64,000 nucleotides of DNA from Fimenecus sp052273625 (GCA_052273625.1 DAVZHW010000001.1:1-64000); one strand, 5' to 3'. Shown: positions 35,037-44,230, counted from the stretch's first letter. Notes: generated from the letters alone by a model not told the origin. Numbers and translations: made by a program.

Positions 35037-35238
35037 CCGTGCGTTCAGCAAAATAATAAATTTCGGCTATTTGACTAAAAAACAAGGCTCAAACGTACAT
35101 TTTGTCTTTAACTTGTCGGCGAGTTTTTAATGACATTGCGGCGTAAAGCGCTCGATTTTACCGTAGTTTTCCGAAAATAATCAATTAAGATGCCGATTAC
35201 AGCCTACACACAATTATTTTATAATTTATAAATATGCC

Positions 35239-35267
35239 TTGACGCATTTTACAATCCATGTTACATT
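35239..35267 (+). promoter_or_regulatory. Promoter of the 271-residue membrane protein
   Basis: TTGACG (35239-35244), 17-bp spacer and TACATT (35262-35267), about 37 nt ahead of the start codon. Confidence 0.6.
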
Positions 35268-35303
35268 GAACATAGCAAATATTTGCAACAAAGGAGAATT
35301 ATT

Positions 35304-36119
35304 ATGAACCGACCTATCAACAGGATCATTTCATTTTTAACCTCTGCCGTCTATGTGTGGCTTTATGCGATTGTGATTTATTTTACGCTGAGCAACAGAA
35401 TGTTGTTATCGATTTCCGACAACGCCACGAGATTTTTTGACGCCTTTTTCCTCGGCGACGGCTCGGAGGGCGCATTGGGTAATTTCTTTGTCGCAGTTTT
35501 TGCGGTTATGCTCTTGAAAACGGCAGTCAGCGTTTTGCAAAAGGACATTTCCCGACAAACCGAAATCAGAATTTTGAGCATGAATATTATATATCTGCTC
35601 TGTCTTTGCATTTTCGCCTTTTTCTTGGGTAACACAGCAGGATTTTCCGTATTTGCGATAATATCCGCCGCCGTTTTAATCCTTGCCGTTTATGCAAACT
35701 TCGCAGAAACTCCGATTAGGGCTCGTACCGCTTCGCCGAATACGACAAGCAAGGTTTTATGTGCTCTGAGCGTTGCGGTACACATACTGTCGGGAGCGGG
35801 TATAATTTCCGTTTCTTTTGCAAACGCAAAGCTTATCGGTTCGACTTTCGGCGACAGCCCGATTCTGTGGCTCGGCTTAATCGGTCTTATAACGCTGTTA
35901 AGAGCCGTTTATTTCGCAGTCTGTAAGCCTTCGGACGAAGCCTACTGCGTAAAAACGCTTGTATGCTCAAGCTTTATTCTGCCGACTGCCGTCTTAGCCT
36001 TTTCGGATTTCGGTGCGTCTGCGATAATTGCTGTTTTGAAAGCGTTACCGTTTTTTGTTTGCCTTGCAAGCTTAATTTATACACAAATCAAGCTTGCGAA
36101 AAGTACGGCTGTAAAATAA
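35304..36119 (+). CDS. Polytopic membrane protein, unknown
   Basis: A 271-residue protein with about eight hydrophobic segments and no charged domain. I do not recognise a family. AAAGGAG lies 8 nt before the ATG, and it has its own promoter. It stands alone between divergent glgP and rpsO. Confidence 0.7.
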   Translation: MNRPINRIISFLTSAVYVWLYAIVIYFTLSNRMLLSISDNATRFFDAFFLGDGSEGALGNFFVAVFAVMLLKTAVSVLQKDISRQTEIRILSMNIIYLLCLCIFAFFLGNTAGFSVFAIISAAVLILAVYANFAETPIRARTASPNTTSKVLCALSVAVHILSGAGIISVSFANAKLIGSTFGDSPILWLGLIGLITLLRAVYFAVCKPSDEAYCVKTLVCSSFILPTAVLAFSDFGASAIIAVLKALPFFVCLASLIYTQIKLAKSTAVK

Positions 36120-36353
36120 GTGTATTCACGCTTGACAAAGCGCAAAATGCCCAACAAAGAAAACACGGTCGGGTTATTTGTTCGTTTTGGTATTGACCGT
36201 TCCTTCAGACAGATAATCAACACTGATACCGTGAAAATCCACAAGCTTGATAAGCACCGAATGCATCATCGGTAAAACGAGTTATTATTACCCGTCAAAG
36301 CCGTGACTTCCCACTCTGCCGAAATAAAAGGCAACATAAAAATCAAAAAGCAC

Positions 36354-36493
36354 TTGCAAAAAGAATTACAATGTGTTATAATGCTTTAGCATTTCGGCAT
36401 CACGGAATATGGCGTAAACTTGTTTTTCAAGTGTTCACCTGACCTTATCCTGTGGTGTGCGGGGCAAAATAAATTTTTAATGAGGTGAAACAA
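36354..36493 (+). promoter_or_regulatory. rpsO promoter and leader
   Basis: TTGCAA (36354-36359), 17-bp spacer and a perfect TATAAT (36377-36382) start a leader of about 105 nt. It holds small inverted repeats (AACTTG...CAAGTGTT at about 36417-36436) and GTGGTGTGCGGGG near the ribosome binding site. S15 represses its own leader in several bacteria, so autoregulation is likely. Upstream (36120-36353) I see nothing recognisable. Confidence 0.6.
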
Positions 36494-36757
36494 ATGACAC
36501 AGGCAGAGAAGCAGGCTATTATGGCTGAGTATGCTATGCACGAGGGTGACACAGGTTCTCCCGAGGTTCAGATTGCTGTTCTTACAAAGAGAATTCAGGA
36601 TCTTACAGAGCATCTCAGAACAAACCAGAAGGACCATCACTCAAGAAGAGGTCTTCACAAAATGGTAGGTCGCAGAAGAAACCTTCTTGCTTACCTTCAG
36701 AAAGTCGATATCGAAAGATACCGTGCTATCGTTAAGAAGCTTGGTCTTCGTAAATAA
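36494..36757 (+). CDS. rpsO: Ribosomal protein S15
   Basis: An 87-residue 30S subunit protein binding the central domain of 16S rRNA. The family motifs GDTGSPEVQIAVLTKRI and HHSRRGLHKMVGRRR are complete and the length is normal. GAGGTG lies 7 nt upstream of the ATG. A GTG in that site also opens the frame but would destroy the site. Confidence 0.97.
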   Translation: MTQAEKQAIMAEYAMHEGDTGSPEVQIAVLTKRIQDLTEHLRTNQKDHHSRRGLHKMVGRRRNLLAYLQKVDIERYRAIVKKLGLRK

Positions 36758-36767
36758 GACACTTTTG

Positions 36768-36797
36768 AGGCAAGCAGGCTTTCTGCTTGCCTTGAAT
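36768..36797 (+). terminator. Hairpin between rpsO and pnp
   Basis: The 10-bp stem AGGCAAGCAG/CTGCTTGCCT with a 5-nt loop follows rpsO by 10 nt. There is only a weak T-rich tail, so it may be a partial terminator or a processing site. Confidence 0.55.
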
Positions 36798-36821
36798 TGC
36801 TTTTATGAGAAGTAAATTATC

Positions 36822-36902
36822 AAGGCTAAATCCTTGCATTTAGCGGTAAACAGAGCATTTGATACCAAATGTTGTGTTTATTGCTAAACAGATTTAAGCC
36901 TT
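36822..36902 (+). promoter_or_regulatory. Long leader hairpin of pnp
   Basis: An 81-nt imperfect hairpin. The base is AAGGCTAAATC with GATTTAAGCCTT. The middle is TTTAGCGGTAAACA (36839-36852) with TGTTTATTGCTAAA, including two G-U pairs. The tip is CATTTG/CAAATG. In enteric bacteria a similar stem ahead of pnp is cut by RNase III and lets PNPase repress its own synthesis. A similar role here is inference. Confidence 0.65.
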
Positions 36903-36929
36903 GAAAAAATAAAAAGAGAGGTAAAAATC

Positions 36930-39116
36930 ATGTTTTTCAAAAACTTTAAGGTTTGGGAAACCGAACTTGCCGGCAGAAAGCTTTCAATCGAAACCGGCAA
37001 AATGGCAGGACTTGCAAATGCGGCTGTTATGGTTCGTTACGGCGACACAAATGTACTTTGCACAGTTACGGCTTCAGCTAAGCCCCGTGAGGGCGTTGAC
37101 TTCTTCCCTCTTTCAGTTGACTACGAGGAGAAGATGTACTCGGTGGGCAGAATCCCCGGCTCTTTCCAGAGAAGAGAGGGTAAGGCAAGCGAAAAGGCTG
37201 TTCTTACTTCAAGATGTATCGACAGACCTATCCGTCCCCTTTTCCCGAAGGATCTCCGCAATGACTGCACAGTTGTTGCAACCGTTATGTCAGTTGACCC
37301 TGATTGCAGCCCTGAAATCGCAGCTATGATCGGTGTTTCGGCAGCTATCGCAATTTCTGATATTCCGTGGGACGGCCCCATTTCAGGTGTAAATGTCGGT
37401 CTTGTTGACGGCGAAATCGTTATCAACCCCACTCTCGAGCAGAGAGCAAAGACTGACCTTAACCTTACCGTTGCTTCAACAGCTGACCTTGTTGCTATGA
37501 TTGAGGCAGGCGGTAACGAAATTTCCGACGACCTTATGTTCGATTGCATCATGGCAGGTCATGAGGAAAACAAGAAAATCGTTAAATTTATTCAGGGTAT
37601 CGTTGAAGAAGTAGGTAAGCCCAAGTTCGCTTATGAATCTTCAGACCCCGATCCCGTTATTTTCAAGGAAATCGAAGACTTCTGCGTTGAAGATGTCAAG
37701 AAGGCTCTTGATACTGATGACAAGCTTGTTCGTGACGAGGCTCTTCTTCCGATTTACGCAGCAGTTCATGAAAAATTCGATGAGAAGTTTGAGGGCAACG
37801 AAGCTAAGCTTGACGAGATTATGTATCTTGTTCAGAAGCATGTTGTTCGTTCATGGCTTAAAGATGAGCATAAGAGAGTTGACGGCAGAGGCATTGACGA
37901 AATTCGTCCGCTTAACGCTGAAATCGACCTCCTTGCAAGAGCTCACGGCTCGGGTATGTTCACAAGAGGTCAGACTCAGGTGCTTTCAGTTGCAACACTC
38001 GGCCCGATAGGCGACGCTCAGCAGCTTGACGGTCTTGACGAGCAGAAGGAAAAGAGATATATCCACCACTACAATTTCCCCTCATACTCGGTTGGCGAAA
38101 CAAAGCCGTCAAGAGGTCCGGGCAGAAGAGAAATCGGTCACGGTGCTCTTGCTGAAAAGGCTCTTGTTCCCGTTCTTCCGTCAGTTGAGGAATTCCCCTA
38201 TGCTATCCGTGTTGTTTCGGAAGTTCTTTCTTCAAACGGCTCAACATCACAGGGTTCAATCTGCGGCTCGACTCTTGCTCTTATGGCAGCAGGCGTTCCG
38301 ATTAAAGCTCCCGTTGCAGGTATTTCCTGCGGTCTTATCACAGGTGATGAGGGTGTTTACGGCGACTTTATGACAATGGTTGATATTCAGGGACTTGAGG
38401 ATTTCTACGGCGACATGGACTTCAAGGTTGCGGGTACAAAGAAGGGTATCACAGCTATTCAGATGGACCTCAAGGTTCACGGTCTTACTCCCGAAATCAT
38501 TAAAGAAGCTTTCGCAAAGACTCACAAGGCAAGAGATTATATACTTGACGATATTATGCTTCCCGTTATTTCAGAGCCGAGAGCAGAGCTTTCAAAGTGG
38601 GCTCCGAAGATGCTTACAACAAAGATTGACCCCGAAAAGATTGGCGAGGTTATCGGTAAGCAGGGCAAGGTTATTCAGAAAATCTGTGCAGAGTGCGACT
38701 GTAAGGTTGACGTTAATGAAGAAGGACAGGTATTTGTTTCCGCTATTGACCTTGACAATGCAAAGAAGGCTATCTTCATTGTTGAGACAATCGCAAACGG
38801 TCCCGAGGTAGGCGCAATCTACAAGGGCGTTGTTACACGTCTTATGAGCTTCGGCGCATTTGTTGAAATCGTTCCCGGTGTTGAGGGTATGGTACACATC
38901 AGCCACCTTGACGTTAAGAGAACTGAAAAGGTTGAGGACGTTGTCAATGTCGGCGACGAAATCATCGTAAAGGTTCTTCCGAAGGACGAGCAGGGCAGAC
39001 TTAATTTCTCTCGCCGTGAAGCTCTTATCGAGGTTGAGGGACTTACTCCCGAAAATGACCTCAATGAAAGACCGCAGAGAAGAGAAGGCAGAAGAGCTAA
39101 CTTCCGCAGAAAATAA
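36930..39116 (+). CDS. pnp: Polyribonucleotide nucleotidyltransferase (PNPase)
   Basis: A 728-residue 3'-to-5' phosphorolytic RNA-degrading enzyme. Two RNase PH domains (about 15-230 and 320-550) surround a helical linker. A KH domain (about 560-615, VIGKQGKVIQKICAEC) and an S1 domain (about 630-700, GVVTRLMSFGAFVEIV) follow. The tail after S1 is short and basic (ERPQRREGRRANFRRK). AGAGAGGTAAAAATC precedes the ATG. Confidence 0.97.
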   Translation: MFFKNFKVWETELAGRKLSIETGKMAGLANAAVMVRYGDTNVLCTVTASAKPREGVDFFPLSVDYEEKMYSVGRIPGSFQRREGKASEKAVLTSRCIDRPIRPLFPKDLRNDCTVVATVMSVDPDCSPEIAAMIGVSAAIAISDIPWDGPISGVNVGLVDGEIVINPTLEQRAKTDLNLTVASTADLVAMIEAGGNEISDDLMFDCIMAGHEENKKIVKFIQGIVEEVGKPKFAYESSDPDPVIFKEIEDFCVEDVKKALDTDDKLVRDEALLPIYAAVHEKFDEKFEGNEAKLDEIMYLVQKHVVRSWLKDEHKRVDGRGIDEIRPLNAEIDLLARAHGSGMFTRGQTQVLSVATLGPIGDAQQLDGLDEQKEKRYIHHYNFPSYSVGETKPSRGPGRREIGHGALAEKALVPVLPSVEEFPYAIRVVSEVLSSNGSTSQGSICGSTLALMAAGVPIKAPVAGISCGLITGDEGVYGDFMTMVDIQGLEDFYGDMDFKVAGTKKGITAIQMDLKVHGLTPEIIKEAFAKTHKARDYILDDIMLPVISEPRAELSKWAPKMLTTKIDPEKIGEVIGKQGKVIQKICAECDCKVDVNEEGQVFVSAIDLDNAKKAIFIVETIANGPEVGAIYKGVVTRLMSFGAFVEIVPGVEGMVHISHLDVKRTEKVEDVVNVGDEIIVKVLPKDEQGRLNFSRREALIEVEGLTPENDLNERPQRREGRRANFRRK

Positions 39117-39129
39117 TCTTTTTAACGCA

Positions 39130-39166
39130 AATACCACGGTAGAAATTCTATCGTGGTATTTTTTAC
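39130..39166 (+). terminator. Terminator after pnp
   Basis: The 14-bp stem AATACCACGGTAGA/TCTATCGTGGTATT (one G-T pair) ends in a T run. Confidence 0.88.
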
Positions 39167-39283
39167 AATTTTCAAGCCTTGTATATGGTTAAAATTAACA
39201 ATTTATACATTGACGAAAATTTTACGAAATAGTATACTATTTACAATAAAATGTTGATTATCTGATTTTGAAAAGAGGTAAAT

Positions 39284-40441
39284 ATGAAAAAAACACTTTC
39301 TGTTATTCTCTCGCTTGTTTTGATTTTTTCCGTTATCAATCTCGGCGGAATAACAGCTTTTGCCGAAAATGAAACTATAATCGACGGAGACTATTCGTAC
39401 CGCCTGCTTGACGACGGCACCTATGAGCTTTTGAGCTACGAAGGAACAGACACAGATTTGATTATCCCCTCGGAGTTTCGCGGCTTACCCGTAACGGTGC
39501 TGGGCGTATATTCCTGCGGCTTGTGCGACAATCTTACAAACGTCATCATTCCCGATACAATAACCTCTATCGGCTCCCAATGCTTCAAAAAAAATCCGTC
39601 ACTTGAAACCGTTACCATTCCGCAAAGCGTTAAGGAAATCGGCGAGGGTGCTTTTTCGGAGTGTCCGAGCCTTAAAAGAGTAAATATCGAAAATCTTGCC
39701 GTCTGGTGTGAAATCAACTTCGGCGACCAAGATGCAAGCCCGTTTTGCTTTGCAAGCGAGCTCTATTTGAACGGGAAGCTCCTAAAAAACGTTGAAATTC
39801 CGAGCAGCGTTAAGAAAATATCCAACTATGCCTTTTACATGGCTCCGATTGAGACGTTGAAAATCCCTCTGGGCGTTACCGAAATCGGAATCGGTGCTTT
39901 TGTAGGCTGTAAAAATCTTACAAGCATTTCTCTTCCGAGCAGCATTAAAAGCATTGACAGAGCTGCATTTATGGAGTGTACCGCTTTGACTGAGGTTACA
40001 ATACCCAAGGGCGTTGAAATTGTTGACGAGTTTGCGTTTTACAAATGCTCCGGACTTAAAAAGGTTACCGTTCCGTCCACTGTGACCTCGGTAACTATAA
40101 GCTCCTTTAACAGCTGCACCTCGCTTGAAGAGCTTGTAGTATTGAGCGAAGCCAATTTGGAATTCGGAGATTTAGGCAGCACGACGCTCACGATTTATGC
40201 GAAATCCGGCACTCCGACAGAAAACTATGCTAAAACCGACAATATCCCCTTTACCTCGCTTCTTATCGGCGACACAGACGGCGACGGAAGCGTTGGTATA
40301 TCCGATCTCACGCTTGTTTCGATTTACCTTTCGGGCAAGGGCGAGCTGACCTCTGCTCAGGCGGCTTGCGCAGATATAAATGAGGACTCGACCGTAGATG
40401 CGTTTGATATGTTCTATATCGACAAGGCAATTTACGCTTAA
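39284..40441 (+). CDS. Secreted leucine-rich repeat protein with dockerin
   Basis: A 385-residue exported protein. A signal peptide (about 1-27, ending ITAFAE) leads into BspA-type leucine-rich repeats (about 45-320, units such as LTNVIIPDTITSIGSQCF). The last 58 residues (about 328-385) form a type I dockerin: two EF-hand-like calcium loops, DTDGDGSVGISD and DINEDSTVDAFD, each followed by a helix. Dockerins bind cohesins on scaffoldin proteins, so this repeat protein should be plugged into an extracellular complex, which points to a Ruminococcus-like host. No scaffoldin is in the window. Confidence 0.88.
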   Translation: MKKTLSVILSLVLIFSVINLGGITAFAENETIIDGDYSYRLLDDGTYELLSYEGTDTDLIIPSEFRGLPVTVLGVYSCGLCDNLTNVIIPDTITSIGSQCFKKNPSLETVTIPQSVKEIGEGAFSECPSLKRVNIENLAVWCEINFGDQDASPFCFASELYLNGKLLKNVEIPSSVKKISNYAFYMAPIETLKIPLGVTEIGIGAFVGCKNLTSISLPSSIKSIDRAAFMECTALTEVTIPKGVEIVDEFAFYKCSGLKKVTVPSTVTSVTISSFNSCTSLEELVVLSEANLEFGDLGSTTLTIYAKSGTPTENYAKTDNIPFTSLLIGDTDGDGSVGISDLTLVSIYLSGKGELTSAQAACADINEDSTVDAFDMFYIDKAIYA

Positions 40442-40464
40442 ACAATTAAATTTACACAGCAAGA

Positions 40465-40497
40465 AGCGGTGGCAGAGAACTCTGCCACCGCTGTTAT
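40465..40497 (+). terminator. Terminator after the LRR-dockerin gene
   Basis: A perfect 12- to 13-bp GC-rich stem (AGCGGTGGCAGAG/CTCTGCCACCGCT) and a short T-rich tail. The minus side also serves hpf. Confidence 0.85.
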
Positions 40498-40525
40498 TTG
40501 CCTTTATTGTTTTATTAAAGCCTTA

Positions 40526-41056
40526 TTATGCCCATTCCTCCGTCGGCTCGATAAGTCCGTAGCCGCCGTCCTTTCTCTTGTAAACAACGTTTATGTCGTC
40601 GCTTTCGGAGTTGCGGAACATATAGAACTGATGTCCGAGCATATTCATCTGCAAGACAGCTTCATCAACCGTTTCGGGCTTGAGAATAACATTCTTTGTT
40701 CTTACAATGTCAAATTCCGTTTCCTCGTCGTCTGCGGTGTTGAAAACCTCGTCAAATGATGTCTCATGAATCTTCTTTTCGAGCTTCGTCTTATTTTTTC
40801 TGATCTGTCTGATAAGCGACTCTACGCAAGTGTCAAGCGCATCCTCAAGATCCTGTGAACGTTCCTGTGCTCTGAATATATATCCGCCTTTAGTCAGCGT
40901 AATCTCAACAATTTTGATGTTTTTTTCAACCGTTGCCGTTACCTTAGCGTTTGCGTCAGGTCCGAAAAATTTCTCAACCTTGCTAAGCTTTAACTCAGCC
41001 CTTTCTTTGAAGGATTCTCTCGGTGTGCATTTTCTGCCGATGATGGTAATGTTCAT
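40526..41056 (-). CDS. hpf: Ribosome hibernation-promoting factor, long form
   Basis: A 176-residue protein. Residues 1-100 are the RaiA/YfiA domain (MNITIIGRKCTPRESFKERA); residues 115-176 are the dimerisation domain found only in long HPF (RTKNVILKPETVDEAVLQMN). The long form joins two 70S ribosomes into inactive 100S pairs in slow growth. GGGGATG lies 8 nt upstream of the ATG. Confidence 0.95.
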   Translation of the reverse strand: MNITIIGRKCTPRESFKERAELKLSKVEKFFGPDANAKVTATVEKNIKIVEITLTKGGYIFRAQERSQDLEDALDTCVESLIRQIRKNKTKLEKKIHETSFDEVFNTADDEETEFDIVRTKNVILKPETVDEAVLQMNMLGHQFYMFRNSESDDINVVYKRKDGGYGLIEPTEEWA

Positions 41057-41173
41057 TATGACATCCCCTTACTTATATATTCAAAAGCTGTAGCTTTTGT
41101 TTACATCTACAGTATAGCACAAGTTTATAATAAAATAAAGATATTTTATGAATTTTTATTGAATTTTCACAAA

Positions 41174-42418
41174 TTAAACATTCCAGCTGTTTATATATCT
41201 TTCCTGCTCAGGCGAAAGGCTGTCAATCGAAACGTCCCAAGCCGCAAGCTTCCTCATTGCAACGTTGCGGTCAATCTCCTGTGGAACGAAGTTTACGCCG
41301 ACCTTGACCTTATCACGGTTTTTCGCCATATACTCGGCGGAAAGTGCCTGAATGGCAAAGCTCATATCCATAATCTCGGCAGGGTGTCCGTCTCCTGCGG
41401 CAAGATTTACAAGTCTGCCCTCGGCAATAAGGTTAATCCAATGACCGTTTGCAAGCTTATATCCCATAATATTATTTCTCTTTTCGGCAATTTCAACCGC
41501 ATTCTTTTCAAGGTCGCCGACATTTATCTCAACATTGAAATGACCTGCATTGCAAACGATTGCGCCGTCTTTCATATTGAGCATTGCTTCTTCGGTTATA
41601 ACATCTTTACAGCCTGTAACGGTGATGAAAAAGTCGCCGATTTTAGCCGCTTCGACCATCGGAAGAACAGTAAAGCCCTCCATCTTAGCCTCCATAGCCT
41701 TTATCGGGTCAATCTCGGTAACGATAACATCTGCGCCCAAGCCCTTTGCCCGCATTGCAACACCCTTACCGCACCAGCCGTAGCCTGCAACAACAACCTT
41801 TTTACCTGCAACTACAAGGTTTGTCGTTCTGTTAATTCCGTCCCAAACACTCTGTCCCGTGCCGTAACGGTTGTCGAAAAGGTACTTGCATTGTGCGTTG
41901 TTTACAGCCATCATCGGAAAAAGAAGCTTGCCGTCCTTTTCCATAGCTTTAAGCCTGATAATGCCCGTCGTCGTTTCCTCGCATCCGCCGATAACGTTTT
42001 CAATCAGCTGCGGATATTCATTGTGAATGAGATTTACGAGGTCGCCGCCGTCGTCGATAATAATGTTCGGAGCTATTTCAATTACCCTGCGCAAATGGTC
42101 ATTGTATTCCTCCTCGGTAGCTCCGTGATAGGCAAAAACGTTCATTCCGCCCTTAACGAGAGCCGCCGCAACATCATCCTGTGTCGAAAGCGGATTGCTG
42201 CCCGTAACATACATTTCGGCACCGCCTGCCGCAAGAACTCTGCAAAGATATGCTGTTTTTGCTTCAAGATGAACCGAAAGCGCAACCTTTAGATTTTCAA
42301 ACGGTTTTTTCTCTGCAAACTCTTTTTCAAGCGAGGACAGAATCGGCATATTTGCCTTGACCCACTGTATTTTTCTCTCTCCCGATTCATAGAGAGCCAA
42401 ATTTTTTATATCGCTCAT
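41174..42418 (-). CDS. ahcY: Adenosylhomocysteinase
   Basis: A 414-residue NAD-dependent enzyme that splits S-adenosylhomocysteine into adenosine and homocysteine, clearing the product of methyltransferases. The NAD-binding loop AGYGWCGKGVAMRAKGLGA is near residue 220, and HLEAKTAYL near 55 and DNRYGTGQSVWDG near 190 are family signatures. It is of the short type without the insert of eukaryotic forms. The start MSDIKNL has GGAAGG about 8 nt upstream; the longer frame has no site. Confidence 0.95.
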   Translation of the reverse strand: MSDIKNLALYESGERKIQWVKANMPILSSLEKEFAEKKPFENLKVALSVHLEAKTAYLCRVLAAGGAEMYVTGSNPLSTQDDVAAALVKGGMNVFAYHGATEEEYNDHLRRVIEIAPNIIIDDGGDLVNLIHNEYPQLIENVIGGCEETTTGIIRLKAMEKDGKLLFPMMAVNNAQCKYLFDNRYGTGQSVWDGINRTTNLVVAGKKVVVAGYGWCGKGVAMRAKGLGADVIVTEIDPIKAMEAKMEGFTVLPMVEAAKIGDFFITVTGCKDVITEEAMLNMKDGAIVCNAGHFNVEINVGDLEKNAVEIAEKRNNIMGYKLANGHWINLIAEGRLVNLAAGDGHPAEIMDMSFAIQALSAEYMAKNRDKVKVGVNFVPQEIDRNVAMRKLAAWDVSIDSLSPEQERYINSWNV

Positions 42419-42488
42419 TTCGTACTTCCTTCCGATATTTTTTACTCCATAATAAAATAACATATTACCCGCCAAAAAGCAATAAATA

Positions 42489-42517
42489 TTGACATAAGTC
42501 AATAATTATGCGATAAT
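42489..42517 (+). promoter_or_regulatory. Promoter of the lipoprotein gene with a dyad over the -35 box
   Basis: TTGACA (42489-42494), 17-bp spacer and GATAAT (42512-42517). The -35 box overlaps a perfect dyad, ATTGAC/GTCAAT with a 4-bp centre (42488-42503), placed between the divergent ahcY and lipoprotein genes. It could be an operator; no regulator is assigned. Confidence 0.6.
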
Positions 42518-42557
42518 TAGCTTTATTAAAGGTAGTCTTAGGAGGCACACATTTCTT

Positions 42558-43520
42558 ATGGAAAAGAGTAATAACATTATTAAACGAATAATCTGTGTTG
42601 TTCTCGCTTTAACGCTCACGGTTTGCGCTTTTACCTCTTGTAAAAAGAATAACGAAGAAGAGGAAATTACCCGTGGCGATGTTCAAATCGAAAGACCTGC
42701 TTTCGAGGAGGAAACTCAGCCCGAGGGCGAGGCTACAACAGATCCTGCCGCTACAAGGGAGGATGCAAGGAACACTACGGCAAAGGCATCCGACAACGCA
42801 ACGACGGAAGGTACTACATACAGCAGCGATCCGAAGGTTGACGACGCTATCAAGGATGCCGCAAAGCAAAGCGGTATGAGCCCCGAGCAAATCGCCGAGT
42901 TTATACAGATAATGGGCTATGATTACGACCCTGTTCAGGGTATTTTCTACACAAGCCTCAACAACTGGCAGAGGCAGGCTAACTTCGTTGCTCACTATGA
43001 CACAGCAGCTCACTATTTCAATATGAACTACCGCACGGCAAGAATTGACTTTGGCCCCATTGACGGTCTTGACTGGAGAATTCAGCTTTGGAAAGGTCAA
43101 TACGGTGCATTCGGCGGAAGCGAAATCGGTATTTACACAAAAGATCCGAAGCAGAACGCTATGCTTTATCACTGTGCCGACGATGATCATCTCCTCTATA
43201 TGGAGTCCGCTCTTTATCTCAATAAAGAGGATTATCAAAACAACAAAGTGTATTTCACAAGAGAATGGCAGGCTCATTGGTGGCTTACAGGCTTTAAGCC
43301 GGGCGTTGTAAACCCCGCTTCGCTGATTATGTCAATGCGTATTCGTTGTATGTCATCTAAAATGGCAACGCAGTTTGCTGCGGCTCTTGAACAGGCAGGC
43401 TTTACAGCGGTTAAAAGTCAAAAAGATATGACCTACGACACATACTGCAGAAGCCTCAATGACATTTATATCCTTTGGGATGACGTCGGCGAGCTGAACT
43501 ATGTACAAAAAAAGAACTAA
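42558..43520 (+). CDS. Lipoprotein of unknown function
   Basis: A 320-residue secreted protein with a lipoprotein signal peptide ending AFTSC (Cys about residue 28), then a low-complexity acidic, Thr-rich linker (about 33-95). The main domain (about 100-315) has several Trp residues (NNWQRQANFVAHYD, FTREWQAHWWLTGFKPG) and no family that I recognise. GGAGG lies 12 nt from the ATG, a long spacing. Confidence 0.75.
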   Translation: MEKSNNIIKRIICVVLALTLTVCAFTSCKKNNEEEEITRGDVQIERPAFEEETQPEGEATTDPAATREDARNTTAKASDNATTEGTTYSSDPKVDDAIKDAAKQSGMSPEQIAEFIQIMGYDYDPVQGIFYTSLNNWQRQANFVAHYDTAAHYFNMNYRTARIDFGPIDGLDWRIQLWKGQYGAFGGSEIGIYTKDPKQNAMLYHCADDDHLLYMESALYLNKEDYQNNKVYFTREWQAHWWLTGFKPGVVNPASLIMSMRIRCMSSKMATQFAAALEQAGFTAVKSQKDMTYDTYCRSLNDIYILWDDVGELNYVQKKN

Positions 43521-43522
43521 AC

Positions 43523-43548
43523 AAAAGCCCACTATACGGTGGGCTTTT
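43523..43548 (+). terminator. Terminator between the lipoprotein gene and the YfbR-like gene
   Basis: The perfect 10-bp stem AAAAGCCCAC/GTGGGCTTTT with a 6-nt loop ends 25 nt before the next start codon, so the downstream gene relies on read-through or a nearby weak promoter. Confidence 0.75.
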
Positions 43549-43572
43549 ATAGTAGGAGATTATGAGACTATT

Positions 43573-44154
43573 ATGAAAAACGGATTTTTCGCATTTACAG
43601 GCAGAATAAAATACATCAACCGTTGGGCACTTATGCGCAACACAACTTATGAAACCTTGAGTCAGCACTCACACGAGGTAGCTGTTTTGGCTCACGCTCT
43701 CGCCGTAATCGGTAATAAAAAGCTCGGCAAGAGCTATAACACCGAAAGGGCAGCCCTGTTAGGTCTTTACCATGATGTGCCGGAGATTATCACGGGCGAT
43801 ATGCCGACGCCCGTAAAATATTACAGCAGGGATATGCGTAATACCTTTGAGAAAATCGAAAATAATGCTTGCTCCTCTCTGCTCGATATGCTCGGAGACG
43901 ACATAAAAGACGAGTACGCCTCATTATTTTTCAAGGACGAAAAGGACACGGAGCTTTGGCGGCTTGTAAAGGCAGCGGACAAATTAAGCGCATATATCAA
44001 ATGTATCGAAGAGCGAAAAGCAGGAAACTCCGAATTCTCCGACGCTGAAAAATCAACAAAGGCGTTGATTGACTCCCTTGACTGCGAGGAAGCCGATATT
44101 TTCGTAAAGGAATATCTCCCCGCTTACGAATTACCGCTTGATAAGTTGAAATAA
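43573..44154 (+). CDS. YfbR-like HD-domain 5'-nucleotidase
   Basis: A 193-residue HD-superfamily protein. The metal-binding signature includes HSHEVAVLAHAL, LGLYHDVPEIITGD and KAADKLSAYIKC. YfbR-type enzymes dephosphorylate deoxynucleoside monophosphates and help balance dNTP pools. The start MKNGFFAFTGRIK aligns with the family N-terminus, although the AGGAG upstream is 14 nt away. Confidence 0.85.
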   Translation: MKNGFFAFTGRIKYINRWALMRNTTYETLSQHSHEVAVLAHALAVIGNKKLGKSYNTERAALLGLYHDVPEIITGDMPTPVKYYSRDMRNTFEKIENNACSSLLDMLGDDIKDEYASLFFKDEKDTELWRLVKAADKLSAYIKCIEERKAGNSEFSDAEKSTKALIDSLDCEEADIFVKEYLPAYELPLDKLK

Positions 44155-44182
44155 AAAGCAAAAATTTGCACCTTGAATTATT

Positions 44183-44212
44183 AAAAGTGCAATTTTTGCA
44201 CTTTTGCTTTTC
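44183..44212 (+). terminator. Terminator after the YfbR-like gene
   Basis: A perfect 10-bp stem, AAAAGTGCAA/TTGCACTTTT with a 3-nt loop, followed by a T-rich run. Confidence 0.8.
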
Positions 44213-44230
44213 AAAGACAAGTGCAAAAAC

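Noticed and set aside
41159..42292. A 377-codon plus-strand frame opposite ahcY
   Set aside because: It lies fully within ahcY, whose motifs are unmistakable. The translation is rich in Asn, Cys and His with no family pattern.
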